Below, in pieces: positions 1-10,892 of a DNA stretch of 64,000 bases. A model generated the notes under the pieces. The model had not been told where the DNA came from, did no database searches, and was given only the letters and a program-made list of their open reading frames with translations. Origin of the DNA: Hyparrhenia diplandra (lineage: Eukaryota; Streptophyta; Magnoliopsida; Poales; Poaceae); the NCBI GenBank assembly GCA_015847255.1, contig JADLZK010004662.1, positions 558,001 through 622,000 on the forward strand, written 5' to 3'. Every line of letters begins with the position of its first letter. Within the stretch, counting starts at the first letter, position 1. The position numbers were made by a program, and so were the translations under genes.

Positions 1-241
1 GTGTATGTGTGCATGTGCGTGTGCATGTCTGTGGCGTATGTGTATGTCTATATGCGAACAAATGTTGTAGCTGTATCCAAATGAGAGGTGCTAAAAATAA
101 AAGAGTACTAAAGTGTTCATAACCATATACTAAGGGTAATGCTTTTGGGATGTAACACAGACTTGAACAATCACAAAAAATTTAAGCATATATATCTACT
201 TGTCAGCGTCTCACTAAGTACATGGGTAGTACTATTATGTA

Positions 242-499
242 CTCCCTCCGTTCAGAAGACATGCAATTCTCGTTTCTCGATAAGTCAACGTTTTCAACCG
301 CCAACAATTATATATTAAAATATATAAATATTTATAATAAATACTTAGTATCATCGGAAAGATCTTTAAGGCTAGTTTTTTTAATAAATTTATTTGAGAC
401 ATAAATGTTGCACGTATTTTCTACAAAGCGTAGTCAAAGTTGAGAAAGTTTGACCCAAGACGTTTTCCATAGTTGCAAGCTTTTACGGAACAGAGGGAG
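242..499. mobile_element. Stowaway-type MITE (Tc1/mariner-derived), copy A
   Basis: The element begins CTCCCTCCGTTC and ends GAACAGAGGGAG, the classic Stowaway terminal inverted repeat. It is flanked by the TA target duplication at 240-241 and 500-501. It is 258 bp, AT-rich and non-coding. An orthologous copy sits at 35581-35840 and a relative at 26718-26965. Confidence 0.95.
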
Positions 500-589
500 T
501 ATTCTACAAAATATTTTGTCCATTTATAATCGAGAAATCTCGGACTAAAAGCAATTTATGAATGTATAAGTTCATATCGATAACACCAT

Positions 590-1443
590 CACTAATAACC
601 AAATCATTTTGGGTGACGGGCACAATCAATTTTGCGTGATGGGCATGGCGCCCGTCGCCCCCTCAAGGTCATGGTAAATGGAGGAAGCACCGTGGCGGGC
701 AGCTTGTGCCCGTCATGGTTAATAAAAAAAAACAAACCCGAGGCCGGCGGACCCGGATCGGGCCTGCTTTGGGCCCCATAGCGCCCGCCCGGTGCCACCG
801 CCGGCCGGATCCGCCGGCCGGGTGGCGGGATCCGCCCACGCTTGGGCGGATCCAACGTCGGGTGGCGGATCCGCCGCCGCGCCGGCGCCCGGTGGGAGGC
901 AGCGCCGCCTCCTCCCCGGTGGTGGGAGAGGAGGAGCCGTGCCGCCGCCGCCTAGTGGAGAGAAGCTGCCCGCCGCCGCCACCGGGGACCGGTTTGTCGC
1001 CGCCGCCGCCTAGAGAGCGCCGCGGTGGGAGGGAGGGGAGGGAGAGGAAGAGCCGCCGGGTGGAGGGCGCGGCCGGGTGGGGAGGGGAAACGGCCGAGGA
1101 CGGGCGATTTGTCCGAGGAAAAATGAGCGAGTGGTGAAACCCTAACTCGTTCTCTATATATATGAACCCGATATACGTTAGACTTGGGCTTTTGATGGGC
1201 CTTGAATTATTAACCGTGGCGGGCCTTTATAATGCTCCCCGCCACGGAAAATGCCTCTATTTTGCTTGGCGGGCGTCTTATAAGCGCCCGCCACGGCAAA
1301 TCAATTTACCGTGGCGGGCAAAAATGACCTCCACGGAAAATAAAAAACGCCCGCCACGGTTACCATTAACCGTGATGGGCAAACCCAACGCCCGCCACGG
1401 AGAAGATTTTGCGGGTTGATGCAAAATTATTTCGTTACTAGTG
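590..1443. mobile_element. Non-autonomous CACTA (En/Spm) element, 854 bp
   Basis: It starts CACTAATAACC and ends GTTACTAGTG, with the 3-bp target duplication CAT at 587-589 and 1444-1446. The related position in copy B (35937-35939) has a single CAT and no insert, which proves both boundaries. The termini form imperfect inverted repeats of about 24 bp. Subterminal repeats of CCGTGGCGGGC and its complement occur at least eight times near the right end, as is usual for CACTA transposase binding sites. The interior is GC-rich with no transposase; long reading frames at 700-1140 on both strands are composition artefacts. A related element lies at 36767-37849. Confidence 0.95.
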
Positions 1444-2194
1444 CATGGAGGATCTAACGAGGTGCTAGCACGATGAAGACAACAAGATTGACCTTGCAAC
1501 TAGGTCCTATGGGGGCTGTACAATCTCACGAAAACTACGTATATATCATCAACTACCTTGAGGACATCATCAAAGGCGATGGGTGATTATCTTGACCCAA
1601 CTCGAAAAATCGGGGAGCCTCGAGATAGTATGCAAGACCTACAACAAAACTTTTCAGTATCCGCCTGAGTTCCATCCATCTCCAACACTATCTTTCCAAA
1701 CAAAAAGTTAAGAATAGAGGAAATGTCATTTGAAGAGCTTGCCCAGCATTGCTTTTTTAGATAAAGGAAATTAATCCGGCTTCATCTATCCGTAGATAGA
1801 ATCGGACCAATTATTACAGAGTTTGAACCAAAAATAAGTCTTCTTTGGGAACAACTTCCAGCTGCCCTCAAGGCCTAGAAAACAATGAAATAAAAGTTTT
1901 TGACTAAACAAATCCAACATGTCTCGTGAAAACCAGCCACGTGAGCCGAAGAACTCTAAAGGCGACACTTCTAGATGGCATCTTTGCGAGACACTAATTG
2001 ATCATGAAGATCTTCATTCCGCTGCAAGCTTGCCCATTGTCGCAGACCAATGGGTTCCTCGAAAAAAAGTACCGCAAAAGAGATTTTGGTTTGCATTTGT
2101 CAAAAACTACTTCATTCCTTGTTAACCAAATTGCCCATATAAGTGCGAAGATGCTGCTGTTAATAACAATGTATTGTACTTCTTGTTCCCCTTT

Positions 2195-3096
2195 TTAGAC
2201 CAAACAATGAACAAATCTCTTATATTTGAAGGGGGTGCTATTCCAAAAAGTAAATGTCTGAGCGCCACAAAAATTTGGCATAGAAACAATCAAAAAATAG
2301 GTGTTGAATAGATTACGGAATATGACAGAGAGAACATTGTTTATCTCCATTCCAATTTCTCCTAGCCAGTTGTCTTTGGTTAGAACAACACCTTTCTTGA
2401 TATACCACATAAAATTTTTTATTTTCATTGGTAATTTTGTCTTCCAAATATCCTGTGACACTCGACCCCATTGTTAATTAAAGCATCATACATAGACTTT
2501 GTAAAAGCAGACACGAGGCCTTTAAATCCCAAACAAAGACATCCCGTTCCTCTGTTAAATTAATTTGTTGTAAGGATGAAACAATGCGGTGCCGGTTTGA
2601 TAAGTTAACCCCACTAGATTTCTTCTAAAAGAGATATTTAGTACTGGGGAACTTAGTATGTTAGCAATCGTGTCCTGTTTTCTTCTTACAATATTAAACA
2701 AACCGGGAACTTGTCTTTGAGTGGTTTATTACCCAACCAAGTATCCATCCAAAAACGTGTTTGTGATCCATCTTTAACCTTGAAATGACCCAACTTAAAG
2801 AAGCTATCTTTAACATTCATTAAACTTTTCCAAAAATGCGAGTCATTTGGTTTCTTATCGCAGCTCCCTAATGTTTTATTTTTAATATACTTGTTTCTCA
2901 ATAGCTCTTGCCATAACCCATCTTCATTTAACAATTTAAAAAGCCACTTGCTAAGCAAACATTTGTTTTGAGTTTCTAGGTTTTGGATGCCTAGTCCACC
3001 TTGTTCCTTAGGTTGTCGAATAATATCCCACTTGACCAGTCTGTACTTTCTCTTGTGTTGGTCATTTTGCCAAAAAAACGAGACTGAAGCATTCAA
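2195..3096 (-). pseudogene. LINE ORF2, C-terminal region with zf-RVT-like end (broken)
   Basis: After the frameshift near 3080 the frame reads FFWQN, KWDIIRQPKEQGGLGIQNL and FWMDTWLGN, all conserved C-terminal landmarks of plant non-LTR reverse transcriptases. It stops at about 2686. Roughly 220 bp without an open frame follows. A segment at 2461-2195 then has IWKTKLPMKIKNFMWYI, typical of the zf-RVT region. The zinc-ligand cluster itself is not clearly preserved. The remaining 1759-2190 is degraded 3' sequence without a gene. Confidence 0.85.
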
Positions 3097-4614
3097 TTTT
3101 GTCTAACACCCCTTTTGGCACTTCAAAAAAAGACATCATAAACATCGGTAAACTGGAAAGCACCGAATTTATGAGAACTAACCGCCCTCCTACAGTCAGT
3201 AATTTACCTTTCCAACTACTAAGTCTCTTCTCAATTCTCTCTTCTATAAATTTCCAGTCCTTATTAGACAATTTCTTAAAGTGCATAGGTAGACCTAAGT
3301 ATTTAAAAGGGTAATTGCCAATGGCACACCCAAATAACTCGGAATAAAATTCTTCAAAGTTCTTGGCCTGTCCAAAACAAAAGATCTCACTCTTATAAAA
3401 ATTTATTTTTAAGCCAGATAGTTGTTCGAACGTGCTTAATAACAGTTTCATGTTAACTGCTTTATCCACATCGTGGCTCATAAAAATAACTGTATCATCC
3501 GCATACTGAAGAATGGATAGTCCATCCTGAATCAAATGCGGAATAACCCCTTCTACCTGTCCTGCCTCCTTAGCCCTCGCAATTAGTACAGCCAACATGT
3601 CAACTACTATATTAAATAGAATTGGAGACATGGGGTCACCTTGCCTAAGGCCTTTTCTAGTTTGGAAATAACGGCCAAGCTGGTCATTAATCTTAATATT
3701 AACATTACCCCCTAAGTAAAATTTTTTATCCAGTCACACCATTTTTGAGAGAATCCCTTCATTCTTAGGGTCTGCTGTAAGAAATTCCAGTTAACTTTAT
3801 CATAGGCTTTCTCAAAGTCAATTTTAAAAATCACTCCATCTAGTTTCTTTGTATGCATTTCATGTATTGTCTCAGGTAGAATGACAGCCCCCTCCATGAT
3901 GTTTCTACCCGGTAAAAAGGCAGTCTGAGTTGGTCTAATCAGTTTTTGAGCAATGGAAGATAATCGATTTGTTGCCACTTTAGTAAAGATTTTAAAAGAT
4001 ACATTCAACAAACAGATAGGTCTATATTGTTGAACAACTCTTGCATCTTTTTTCTTGGGTAATGTAATTATATTACCAAAGTTAAGGCGATTAAGATGTA
4101 AAGTTCCATGATAAAAATCATTGAACATTGCCATCAAATCCTCCTTAATTAGATCCCAAAAAACTTGATAAAACTCTGGAGGGAATCCATCCGGCCCAGG
4201 AGCTTTATTATGCTCCATCTGAAAAATTGCCGCTCTAACTTCTTCTTGAGTAAAAGGCTCAGTCAAGGCATCATTTTCCGCATCTGACACTTGAGGTATG
4301 TCAGCCGTCTGAGCTTCGTCTAAGCATATTGACGATTCCTCAGAAGGGCCAAAAAGATTTTTATAATAACTGGTAATATGCTCTTTAAGTTGAGCATCAC
4401 CAGTTATAATATTATTCCCATCCTCAAGTTGAAAGATGCGAGTTTTCCTATGCCTACCATTGGCTAAGAGATGATAATACTTAGTATTCGCATCTCCCTC
4501 TAATAAATGTTTCACCTTAGCCCTTTGGTACCACTTGAGTTCCTCTTCTCTAAGAAGTTCAGCAAGCCTTTCATTTAAGACATGTTTTAGGTCTCTCTCG
4601 GTTTCAGTTAGCAT
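3062..4614 (-). pseudogene. LINE ORF2, reverse transcriptase domain (frameshifted)
   Basis: The first segment (4614-3712) has NKAPGPDGFPPEFY, the YRPICLLN motif and the catalytic FKIDFEKAYDKV. It stops after an A-rich stretch near 3715-3725, where a one-base slip restores the continuation LGRYFQTRKGLRQGDPMSP in the second segment (from about 3711). The second segment carries LQYADDTV, the catalytic YADD box, then YLGLPMH and the SSWKG/VGGRLVLINSVLSSLP thumb motifs. A further slip lies in the T/A run near 3080. The catalytic residues are present but split across frames, so no active protein can be made without recoding. Confidence 0.93.
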
Positions 4615-5572
4615 GGTAAGTTCCGCTTTTTTTGTCTAGCTCATCTAATTTGTTTAGCAGATTTGCCTTTTCTTTTTTATAAATCCCACTAACATGTTTA
4701 GCCCAGCCTCTTAGATATTGATGGAGTTTTCTAACTTTAGCTTGCCAACGCTCAATAGGTGTCCCTGAAACTACCATGTTCTGCCATACTTGAGTAACCA
4801 TCTCACAGAACCCGTCTCTCAACAACCAACCTAATTCGAACTTGAATTGAGGTTGGTAAGTTGTAGATGCACTATTAGTAGATAGTAGCAAAGGAGTATG
4901 GTCCGAGATCTCTCTAGTAAGGGGATGAACTGTAGTATTAGGGTATTGAGACTCGAAATCGGTGCAAGTTAAAACTCTGTCTAATTTTTCAAATGTTTGA
5001 TTTGGCAGGTTATTAGCCCAGGTGAAGTTCCTACCGGACAACTCTAATTCTCTTAGGTTGAGAGTATCAATTACCGCGTTGAACAAGAACGGCCATCTGT
5101 CATTAAAATTATCGTTATTCTTCTCTTCTGGTCTACGAATAATATTAAAATCACCACCTATTATAATAGGTAAGGTTTCTTTTGAACATACTCGTACCAT
5201 CTCTGACAAGAAATTAGATTTTAGATCTGCTTGGGCAGGACCGTATACTGAAATTAAATTAAACTTAAAATCAATTTCCTTATGGCGAAGCAAGAAACGA
5301 ATAAAAAAAACTCCCTCTTCAACTTGACCAACATCAAAAGTTTGAGAGTGCACTCCTAGTAACATGCCACCAGATCTACCCCGTGGAGCTAAACAATGCC
5401 AAGTAAAATCTTTACCAGCACAAATGGTATTAAGAGTGTTTTGTGGAAAGTTAGCTCTACCTGTTTCTGATAAGGCAATAAAATCTAGGTCCTTTTCTTT
5501 TGTTAAATCAGAAAGAAATCTATACTTTTTAGAGTCCGCAAAACCGTTACAATTCCAAAAAATTCTTTTCAT
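4604..5572 (-). pseudogene. LINE ORF2, N-terminal APE-type endonuclease domain
   Basis: The frame opens at ATG 5572-5570 with KRIFWNCNG. It encodes an apurinic-endonuclease-like domain that nicks target DNA to prime reverse transcription. Visible motifs in order are WNCNG, SETG, SVYGP, GGDFN, a LDRVL region and SDHTPLL, the expected Mg-binding and catalytic signature of this family. The frame then runs into the linker before the reverse transcriptase and stops around 4604. The RT continues in another frame at about 4614, so a frameshift separates endonuclease from RT. The domain itself looks uninterrupted. Confidence 0.92.
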
Positions 5573-5574
5573 TT

Positions 5575-7112
5575 TTAACAACTTTTGGTCTTCTTTTTCT
5601 TACTCGATTTGCTGTGACTTTTCTTATTTAAAGATGATACAGGAGATTGTACGATCAACGGATCGCTACTCCCATCACCTAACCCCTCCAAAATTTCCGA
5701 CCAGATAATATTTAAAACTTCTAGATCGGTGCTATCTTCAAAAGAACAAACCGATCCCTCATCACTTTCAACCGGATTTTTATTTTTCACCTTATTGCTA
5801 TTTACCAATCTACTAAACTCTAAGTCCTTTAAACGTTTAATCGAGTTAAAACAATCTTTATTATTTTTACCAAGAATAACGCCTAAAGCACTTGCTGAAT
5901 CTAAAACAGAAGAATCATCTCTATATAAAAAAGAAGGAGGATTCTGGGTTGTACCTTTCTCGTCAACTAGCTCCAAATTCCTCTTGGCCTTGAGCTTGGC
6001 CGCCTTCTCAATGGAGTCTTGATCCACTGTAGCAGCGTTCCTCTTGCTAGATCTCAAAGGTGAAACCGTCTCACTAGGTAATTTACTACCAACATTCCCA
6101 GAATCATTCTGAAGGGGTAACACGACAGCTTTCCATTCTCCAGTACCTGATTGGGACACCACAGCCCTTGGCATCACACTTGGCTGTGCAATTTTTGTTT
6201 TTTCCGAGGCCAAGGACAGCGTCACAGCCGGCTGCCCTGGCGCCATCTCTCCACTCGCACTGCCACTAGCTGGAGCTTCACCAGAGTTCCCATCAATGTC
6301 CATATTTTCTTCCACACTCCCACCATTTTCATTATCTTTTTTTGTCTTGTCCCCACTAGGATCATCTTCTTTTGGATCACTCGCTTTGGTAGAGTCCATG
6401 TCAATGACCTGAGGCTCACCATCAGTGATTTCTGTTTCCACTGCAAACTGTAGCTCATAAATATAGTCCCCAATCACTACATCCACAAATTCTGGGATAA
6501 GTGATGGGTCTAGCATTGCTACCTTCATTCTTGCCCTTCCAGTATTCTTAGTGAAAATGGTGTCAACAGCTCTAGGCACACCCAAGATTGTTCCAACAGC
6601 CCAAATAATCGGGAATTGTTTAAACTCATGGGGTAATCCTCTGAACTGGACCCACACTTTCGGGATCTCTCTCTTGTACACCTCATTATCAACTCCTTTT
6701 TCAAATCTAATCTTTCCTGCAACTTCCTTGGCGTCCATAGGACCCCAGTTAGACACTGTTTCCAGTAAATCAGCTGAAGGAAAAGTAACAATGAAAGCAC
6801 CGGTCCCTGTTGTCTGGATATCCCAAATATGATTTTTACCGGGACGAAGTCTTTCAAGTTCCACTGCCAACTGATTGACAGAAAAGGAACCTTCAAGAAC
6901 ACGTACCACAGCCCTGGTTTCTTGCATATTATCCTTGGGATTATCAACCTTTGGAATGAAATAAAATCCGAGACCCTCTACAGCATAACCACAAGGAGTA
7001 GCACTTGTATATGTTTTTTTGCTGTTTGGGCACGACTTGACTGCATGATCCCCAAAACAAATTTCACAACACAAGACTATGGTGCATTCATGGACTGTAT
7101 GACCCTTAGTAA
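5575..7112 (-). pseudogene. LINE ORF1 (nucleic-acid-binding protein), 5'-truncated
   Basis: This is the LINE ORF1, whose protein would coat element RNA. The open frame extends upstream to 7212, but the first 33 residues of that frame are flanking host DNA. The element-derived part starts inside a first zinc knuckle of which only the GHxxxxC half remains. A complete CX2CX4HX4C knuckle follows near residues 48-62 of the open frame. Next is a DUF4283-like, RRM-like region with WVQFRGLP and a GDY motif. The C-terminal third is acidic and low-complexity, ending in a lysine-rich tail. The stop (5577-5575) is two bases before the ORF2 ATG, the tight ORF1/ORF2 spacing typical of plant L1 elements. 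It is not functional because the N-terminus is missing. Confidence 0.9.
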
Positions 7113-7367
7113 AGCATTGCTGTGCAGTACAATGTGAAGATGACAATTTGTGGCAAAATTGCAGATAAAATTTTGAGCCAAGAACTAAGTAAATACAAAA
7201 GTGTGTATGCATCTTTTATTTACTGATAGTGCTGCATGAGCTCCTTTTGGTAGCCTTGCGTGCAGCCAGTGCTCCATTTCTATTTTCACCGCTTTGCTGT
7301 CAACAAAGCAGTGAATGAATTTTCATGATTTGTTCTTAATTTTCAAGATTTTTAACACATTATACTG

Positions 7368-7678
7368 GTATTTTTGGTTCGCTCATGATAACGCTAGTAT
7401 AATGTATTGCATACCAAAAGAATTTATCAACAAAGTATGTTGCACTACCGGAAAACAGGGGTTTGCCAAGTGCCCCACCTTTGCCGAGGGCAATATATTG
7501 GGCACTTTCGGCAAAGAAGTGATATGCCAAGTCGCGCAGCCCAAAGACACATGGCAAAGATACGGCACTCGGCAATGGATCACTTTGCCGAGTATTGTGG
7601 GCATGCACTAGTATTTTTGGTTTGCCCGTGATAACGCTAGTATAATGCGTTGCATACCAAAAGGATTTGTCAACAAAG
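7368..7678. repeat. Pair of 68-bp direct repeats flanking a CACTA remnant
   Basis: Positions 7368-7435 and 7611-7678 are near-identical 68-bp units running from GTATTTTTGGTT to CAACAAAG. Each contains CTAGTATAATG(C/T)(G/A)TTGC, which resembles the complement of a Helitron 3' end. The same pair occurs in copy B (36480-36546 and 37901-37967), so the arrangement predates the segmental duplication. Confidence 0.85.
7443..7610. mobile_element. CACTA element remnant (TTTGCCGAG-type family)
   Basis: It begins CACTACCGGAAAACAGGGG at 7443 and contains repeated TTTGCCGAG / CTCGGCAAAG-like subterminal motifs, the signature of a widespread grass CACTA family. It ends near GCATGCACTAG at 7606-7610 without a matching opposite terminus, so it is an internal-deletion remnant. 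The orthologous remnant in copy B starts at 36554 and is longer, with extra subterminal sequence at 36710-36766 and 37853-37890. Confidence 0.85.
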
Positions 7679-8024
7679 CGGTAGCGTTAGCGGATGAACT
7701 ATGAATTAATCAAATTTCAGTACCAGCAAACCAAACCAGCACTTCATTGGCACTTCGTGCAAATGTGATCTGAATATTATAATCAAACTGAGTGTGCAAT
7801 TATTTGGTGTGTTTTGCACATAATATAAAGTGTAGATTTGTGCTTTTACCATGAACCCCAATATACCAGGAGTTGGTTCATCAAGCTTGAGTTCGGTTGG
7901 ACATGTATTTTTTGTTGATTTCTCATCTAGCAATAGATTTCAAGCAAACATTTATATATTTCTATTACCCATTCATGTTAATTCCTCATACATATTGACC
8001 TGTTAATCAAAATACTCCCTCACG
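7679..8024 (+). other. Copy A host-like sequence, no gene
   Basis: AT-rich sequence shared with copy B (37968-38231 and 60677-60765). GATTT at 7936-7940 is the unoccupied counterpart of the Gypsy insertion site at 38227-38231. No supported coding region. Confidence 0.8.
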
Positions 8025-10253
8025 CTTGTGCCAAAGAAAGATAACCCTGAGAAAGTCACTGACTTTAGGCCCATCTCCCTCCTGAATTCCTCCCTTAAGG
8101 TACTCCTGGCCAATAGATTACAAAGGGTTGCTCTTCAAGTTGTGCATGATCGAGAATCGGTATGGGTTTGTCAAAAGGAAAACCATCCAAGATTGCTTGG
8201 GGTGGGCTTTTGAATTTCTTCATCAATGCCACCATTCCAGAAGAGAGATCATTGTGTTGAAGCTTGATTTTGAGAAGGCTTTTGACCTTGTTGAGCATCA
8301 GTTCATCATGGAGATGCTTAAAGCCAAGGGATTCTCCCAAAGGTGGGTTGACTGGACTGAAGATATTCTAACCTCTGCCACCTCCTCGGTCCTGTTGAAT
8401 GGGGTTGCTGGTAAAGATTTTAAGTGTAACAGAGGTGTTAAGCAGGGGGACCCTCTTTCTCCCTTGCTCTTTGCTATTGCTGCAGATTTGTTGTAAAGTG
8501 ATATCAATCAGGAATATCAGCAGGGCTCTCTCCTCCCTCCTTTCGCTCTTCTTGATGGCACTCCTTTCCCTGTGGTTCAGTATGCTGATGATACCATTGT
8601 TATCATGAAAGGTGATGAGCAGCAGCTTTCCAGGCTAAGAGACATTCTACACAATATTGCTCTCTCTAGTGGTCTTAAAGTCAACTATCAGAAGTCTTGC
8701 CTTGTTCCCATTAATATGTCTCATGATAGAGCTGCTGCTCTTGCCAGTCATTTTGGATGTTGTTTGGGATCTTTTCCTTTCACCTATTTAGGTCTGCCTC
8801 TGGGCCTTACTAAGCCTCAAGTCAAAGATTATGTTCCCCTGATCTGCAGAATTGAGAGAAGACTCTCTGCTAGTTCTCAGTGGCTTACTTATGCTGGAAG
8901 ACTCCAACTGATTAACTCAGTCATCTCATCTTTGCCCACTTACTACATGTGCACTCTCAAGCTCCCTGTCACTGTAGCTGATGTCATTGATAAGGATAGG
9001 AAGAACTGTCTCTGGAGAGGGAATGAATTTAGAAAAAAGGGATATAATCTTGCTGCTTGGGAGCTTGTCCAGGCCCCAAAAGCTAAAGGTGGCCTCAGTG
9101 TGATCAATCTGAGTCTCCAAAATGATGCTCTTCTTCTTAAGCAGCTTGATAAATTTTATAAAAAGGAGAATGTTCAGTGGGTCAAGCTTATTTGGAATAA
9201 GTATTATTGCAATGATGTTCCCCATCTAGCCAAGGAGAAGGGCTCATTTTGGTGGAAGGACATCATGAGGCTTAGCACTCAATTCAGAGGGGTGGCTTAC
9301 TGCATTCCTTCTAAAGGGGACACTGTCAGTTTTTGGCATGACTTCATTCTGGGAAAAATCCATTCTTATGAATTTCCAAATCTCTTTTGGTTTGCCAAAA
9401 ATGCAGATATCTCTCTTTGGGGCCTCAGAAATGCCCCCAATCTCATTGACTGCTTCAACATTCCCATGACCAGGCGGGCGTATAATGAATTTCTTCAGCT
9501 TGAGAACATTTTATCCCTCCTTCCAGCTATTGATGATGATGATGACAAATGGGTATTCCTTTGGGGGCAACGTGGTTATTCTTCCAAAGCTTTCTATAAC
9601 CATCATTTCAGAGGTCGTCTGCCCCCCTACCCTCCCCTTGGTATGGAAATCTAAATGTGTTCCCAAGATTAAGTTTTTTGCCTGGCTAATGATCATGGAT
9701 CGGCTCAACACCAGAAACATGCTTAGAAGAAGAAATAAGTTCCTCCCTGAGGGTTATAATTGTGTTTTGTGTCCTGATGGGACTGAGGAGACCTTGGACC
9801 ATCTTTTCTTTCGGTGTTCCTCAGCTGTTAACAGATGGTTTGCCCTGGGAATCGTTTGGTAGGATACTGGTGATATTCATCAAAAATTTGAAGCTGCAAA
9901 GAACCAGTTTCGATATCCTTTCTTCATGGAGGTTTTTCTCATAGGGGCTTGGTGTATTTGGAATGAGAGAAACATATTCATTTTTAATGGGAAGCCCCCT
10001 GCCATTGCTTTCTGGAAGACTTCATTCAAGAAGGAGATGCTAGACCACCTCATTCGCATCAAGCCGACTTTTCATCAACCCATTAGATCGTGGCTAGACT
10101 CTCTGTAATCCGTAGCTGTCCCACCTTGTTCATGTTTTTTGTCTTTTTTCCTGCTCTAACTGCTGGTTAGAGTGGCTTTTTTTTCTGTAAGTTGAAAACC
10201 TCTATTGCTTTTTAATATATTTCTTGCCGCCGGGCGTTGCCCCACGGTTTCTT

Positions 10254-10286
<33 letters not shown>
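8025..10286 (+). mobile_element. L1-type LINE, strongly 5'-truncated, with long poly(A)
   Basis: The element lies between 11-bp duplications ACTCCCTCACG (8014-8024 and 10287-10297). Copy B at 60755-60765 has the single unoccupied site, differing in its last base. It ends in an uninterrupted run of about 32 A residues (10255-10286). Only the 3' half of ORF2 is present, so reverse transcription stopped inside the RT domain. Its RT differs clearly from that of the 1753-7112 element, so it is another subfamily. The long clean A-tail suggests it is the younger insertion. Confidence 0.96.
8028..9862 (+). pseudogene. LINE ORF2 fragment: RT and zf-RVT
   Basis: The fragment begins at RT motif 2 (VPKKDNPEKVTDFRPISLLN), shifts frame near 8130, then gives VLKLDFEKAFDLVEH, NGVAGKDFKCNRGVKQGDP and PLSPLLFAIAADLL. 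A TAA at about 8494-8496 interrupts it. The long frame 8572-9651 resumes with VQYADDTIVI, YLGLPLG, AGRLQLINSVISSLP and WELVQAPKAKGGLSV. After another frame change the zf-RVT region at about 9640-9862 has PKIKFFAWL, CVLCPDGTEETLDHLFFRC with a CxxC-H-C pattern, and a terminal tryptophan motif. The endonuclease domain is absent through 5' truncation. Confidence 0.93.
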
Positions 10287-10290
<4 letters not shown>

Positions 10291-10297
10291 CCTCACG

Positions 10298-10892
10298 GGG
10301 AACTTTTGAATATAGAAGATGTGATCTAAATTGGAAAATAAGTTAAACCAGATATCTCAAGTCACATATAACAATAATAAACACTTGGGGCAGCTTGTCA
10401 CTTGGCGCCTAGAGTTCTGTCGTGGATCGCAATGTCTCACTCTCTCGTGCACCATTACACTTGCGGCAGCTTGTCACATTCAAACGCAACAATCATAACC
10501 TGTAGACTGTAGAGACAGAATGCCCTTGACAGTTAGCTCAACCTTTCATAGAAAGGAGTGGAATATTAGACAAAGAACCTTCATACATAGAACTGAATTT
10601 GTGAAACTAAAATGATTAAATATTTTGGTGGTGAAGCATACTCAGTTACTTAGTAGCCGACTAAAATGAACTTTTTGGATTCTATTTTATTAATCATATA
10701 GTGAGAGTGGGCTTTTGACAGACACGCAAAAGTGTCATCATGAGTCAAACCAGATCGATGCATCTTGATTTTCTACAACCAAATTAGCTTACTGTATCTT
10801 GAATTCCATCATCTAACACACGTCCAGGTGGAGCAGCCCCAGCACAACACCTCCCGTGGCAACGATGGCTGGGAAACCGTAGCCGCATCCAC
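10298..10892. other. No gene recognised
   Basis: AT-rich sequence. 10298-10425 matches copy B up to GCGCCTAGAGTT. The rest is unique in the window. CAC at 10890-10892 is the left target duplication of the adjacent CACTA. Confidence 0.6.

Larger units (their letters stand above)
1753..7112 (-). mobile_element. L1-type LINE retrotransposon, 5'-truncated, minus strand
   Basis: The insert is flanked by the 8-bp duplication AGCATTGC (1745-1752 and 7113-7120). Copy B at 36223-36231 has one AGCATTGC and no insert. The 3' end is at the left, where a six-T run (1753-1758) is the short A-tail. The 5' end at 7112 falls inside ORF1, so the element is 5'-truncated, a hallmark of target-primed reverse transcription. 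It carries a partial ORF1 and a frameshifted ORF2 with endonuclease, reverse transcriptase and C-terminal zinc-binding region. At 5360 bp it is nearly full coding length. Confidence 0.96.
1..10425 (+). repeat. Segmental duplication, copy A (interrupted)
   Basis: Host-like AT-rich sequence present here and again, in the same orientation, in copy B. Matching blocks are 1-44 with about 27223-27266, 45-589 with 35380-35939, 1444-1752 with 35937-36230, 7113-7940 with 36223-38231, 7941-8024 with about 60677-60765, and 10287-10425 with 60755-60886. The blocks are interrupted here by one CACTA element and two LINEs. No coding sequence is recognisable in the shared blocks. The left edge lies outside the window. 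Confidence 0.9.

Noticed and set aside
706..1137. 143-residue plus-strand ORF and overlapping minus-strand ORFs
   Set aside because: They lie in the GC-rich interior of a non-autonomous CACTA. Translation is Pro/Arg low-complexity and frames are open on both strands.
7113..7212. N-terminal 33 residues of the open frame containing LINE ORF1
   Set aside because: This is host DNA outside the LINE target duplication, present also in copy B without the LINE.
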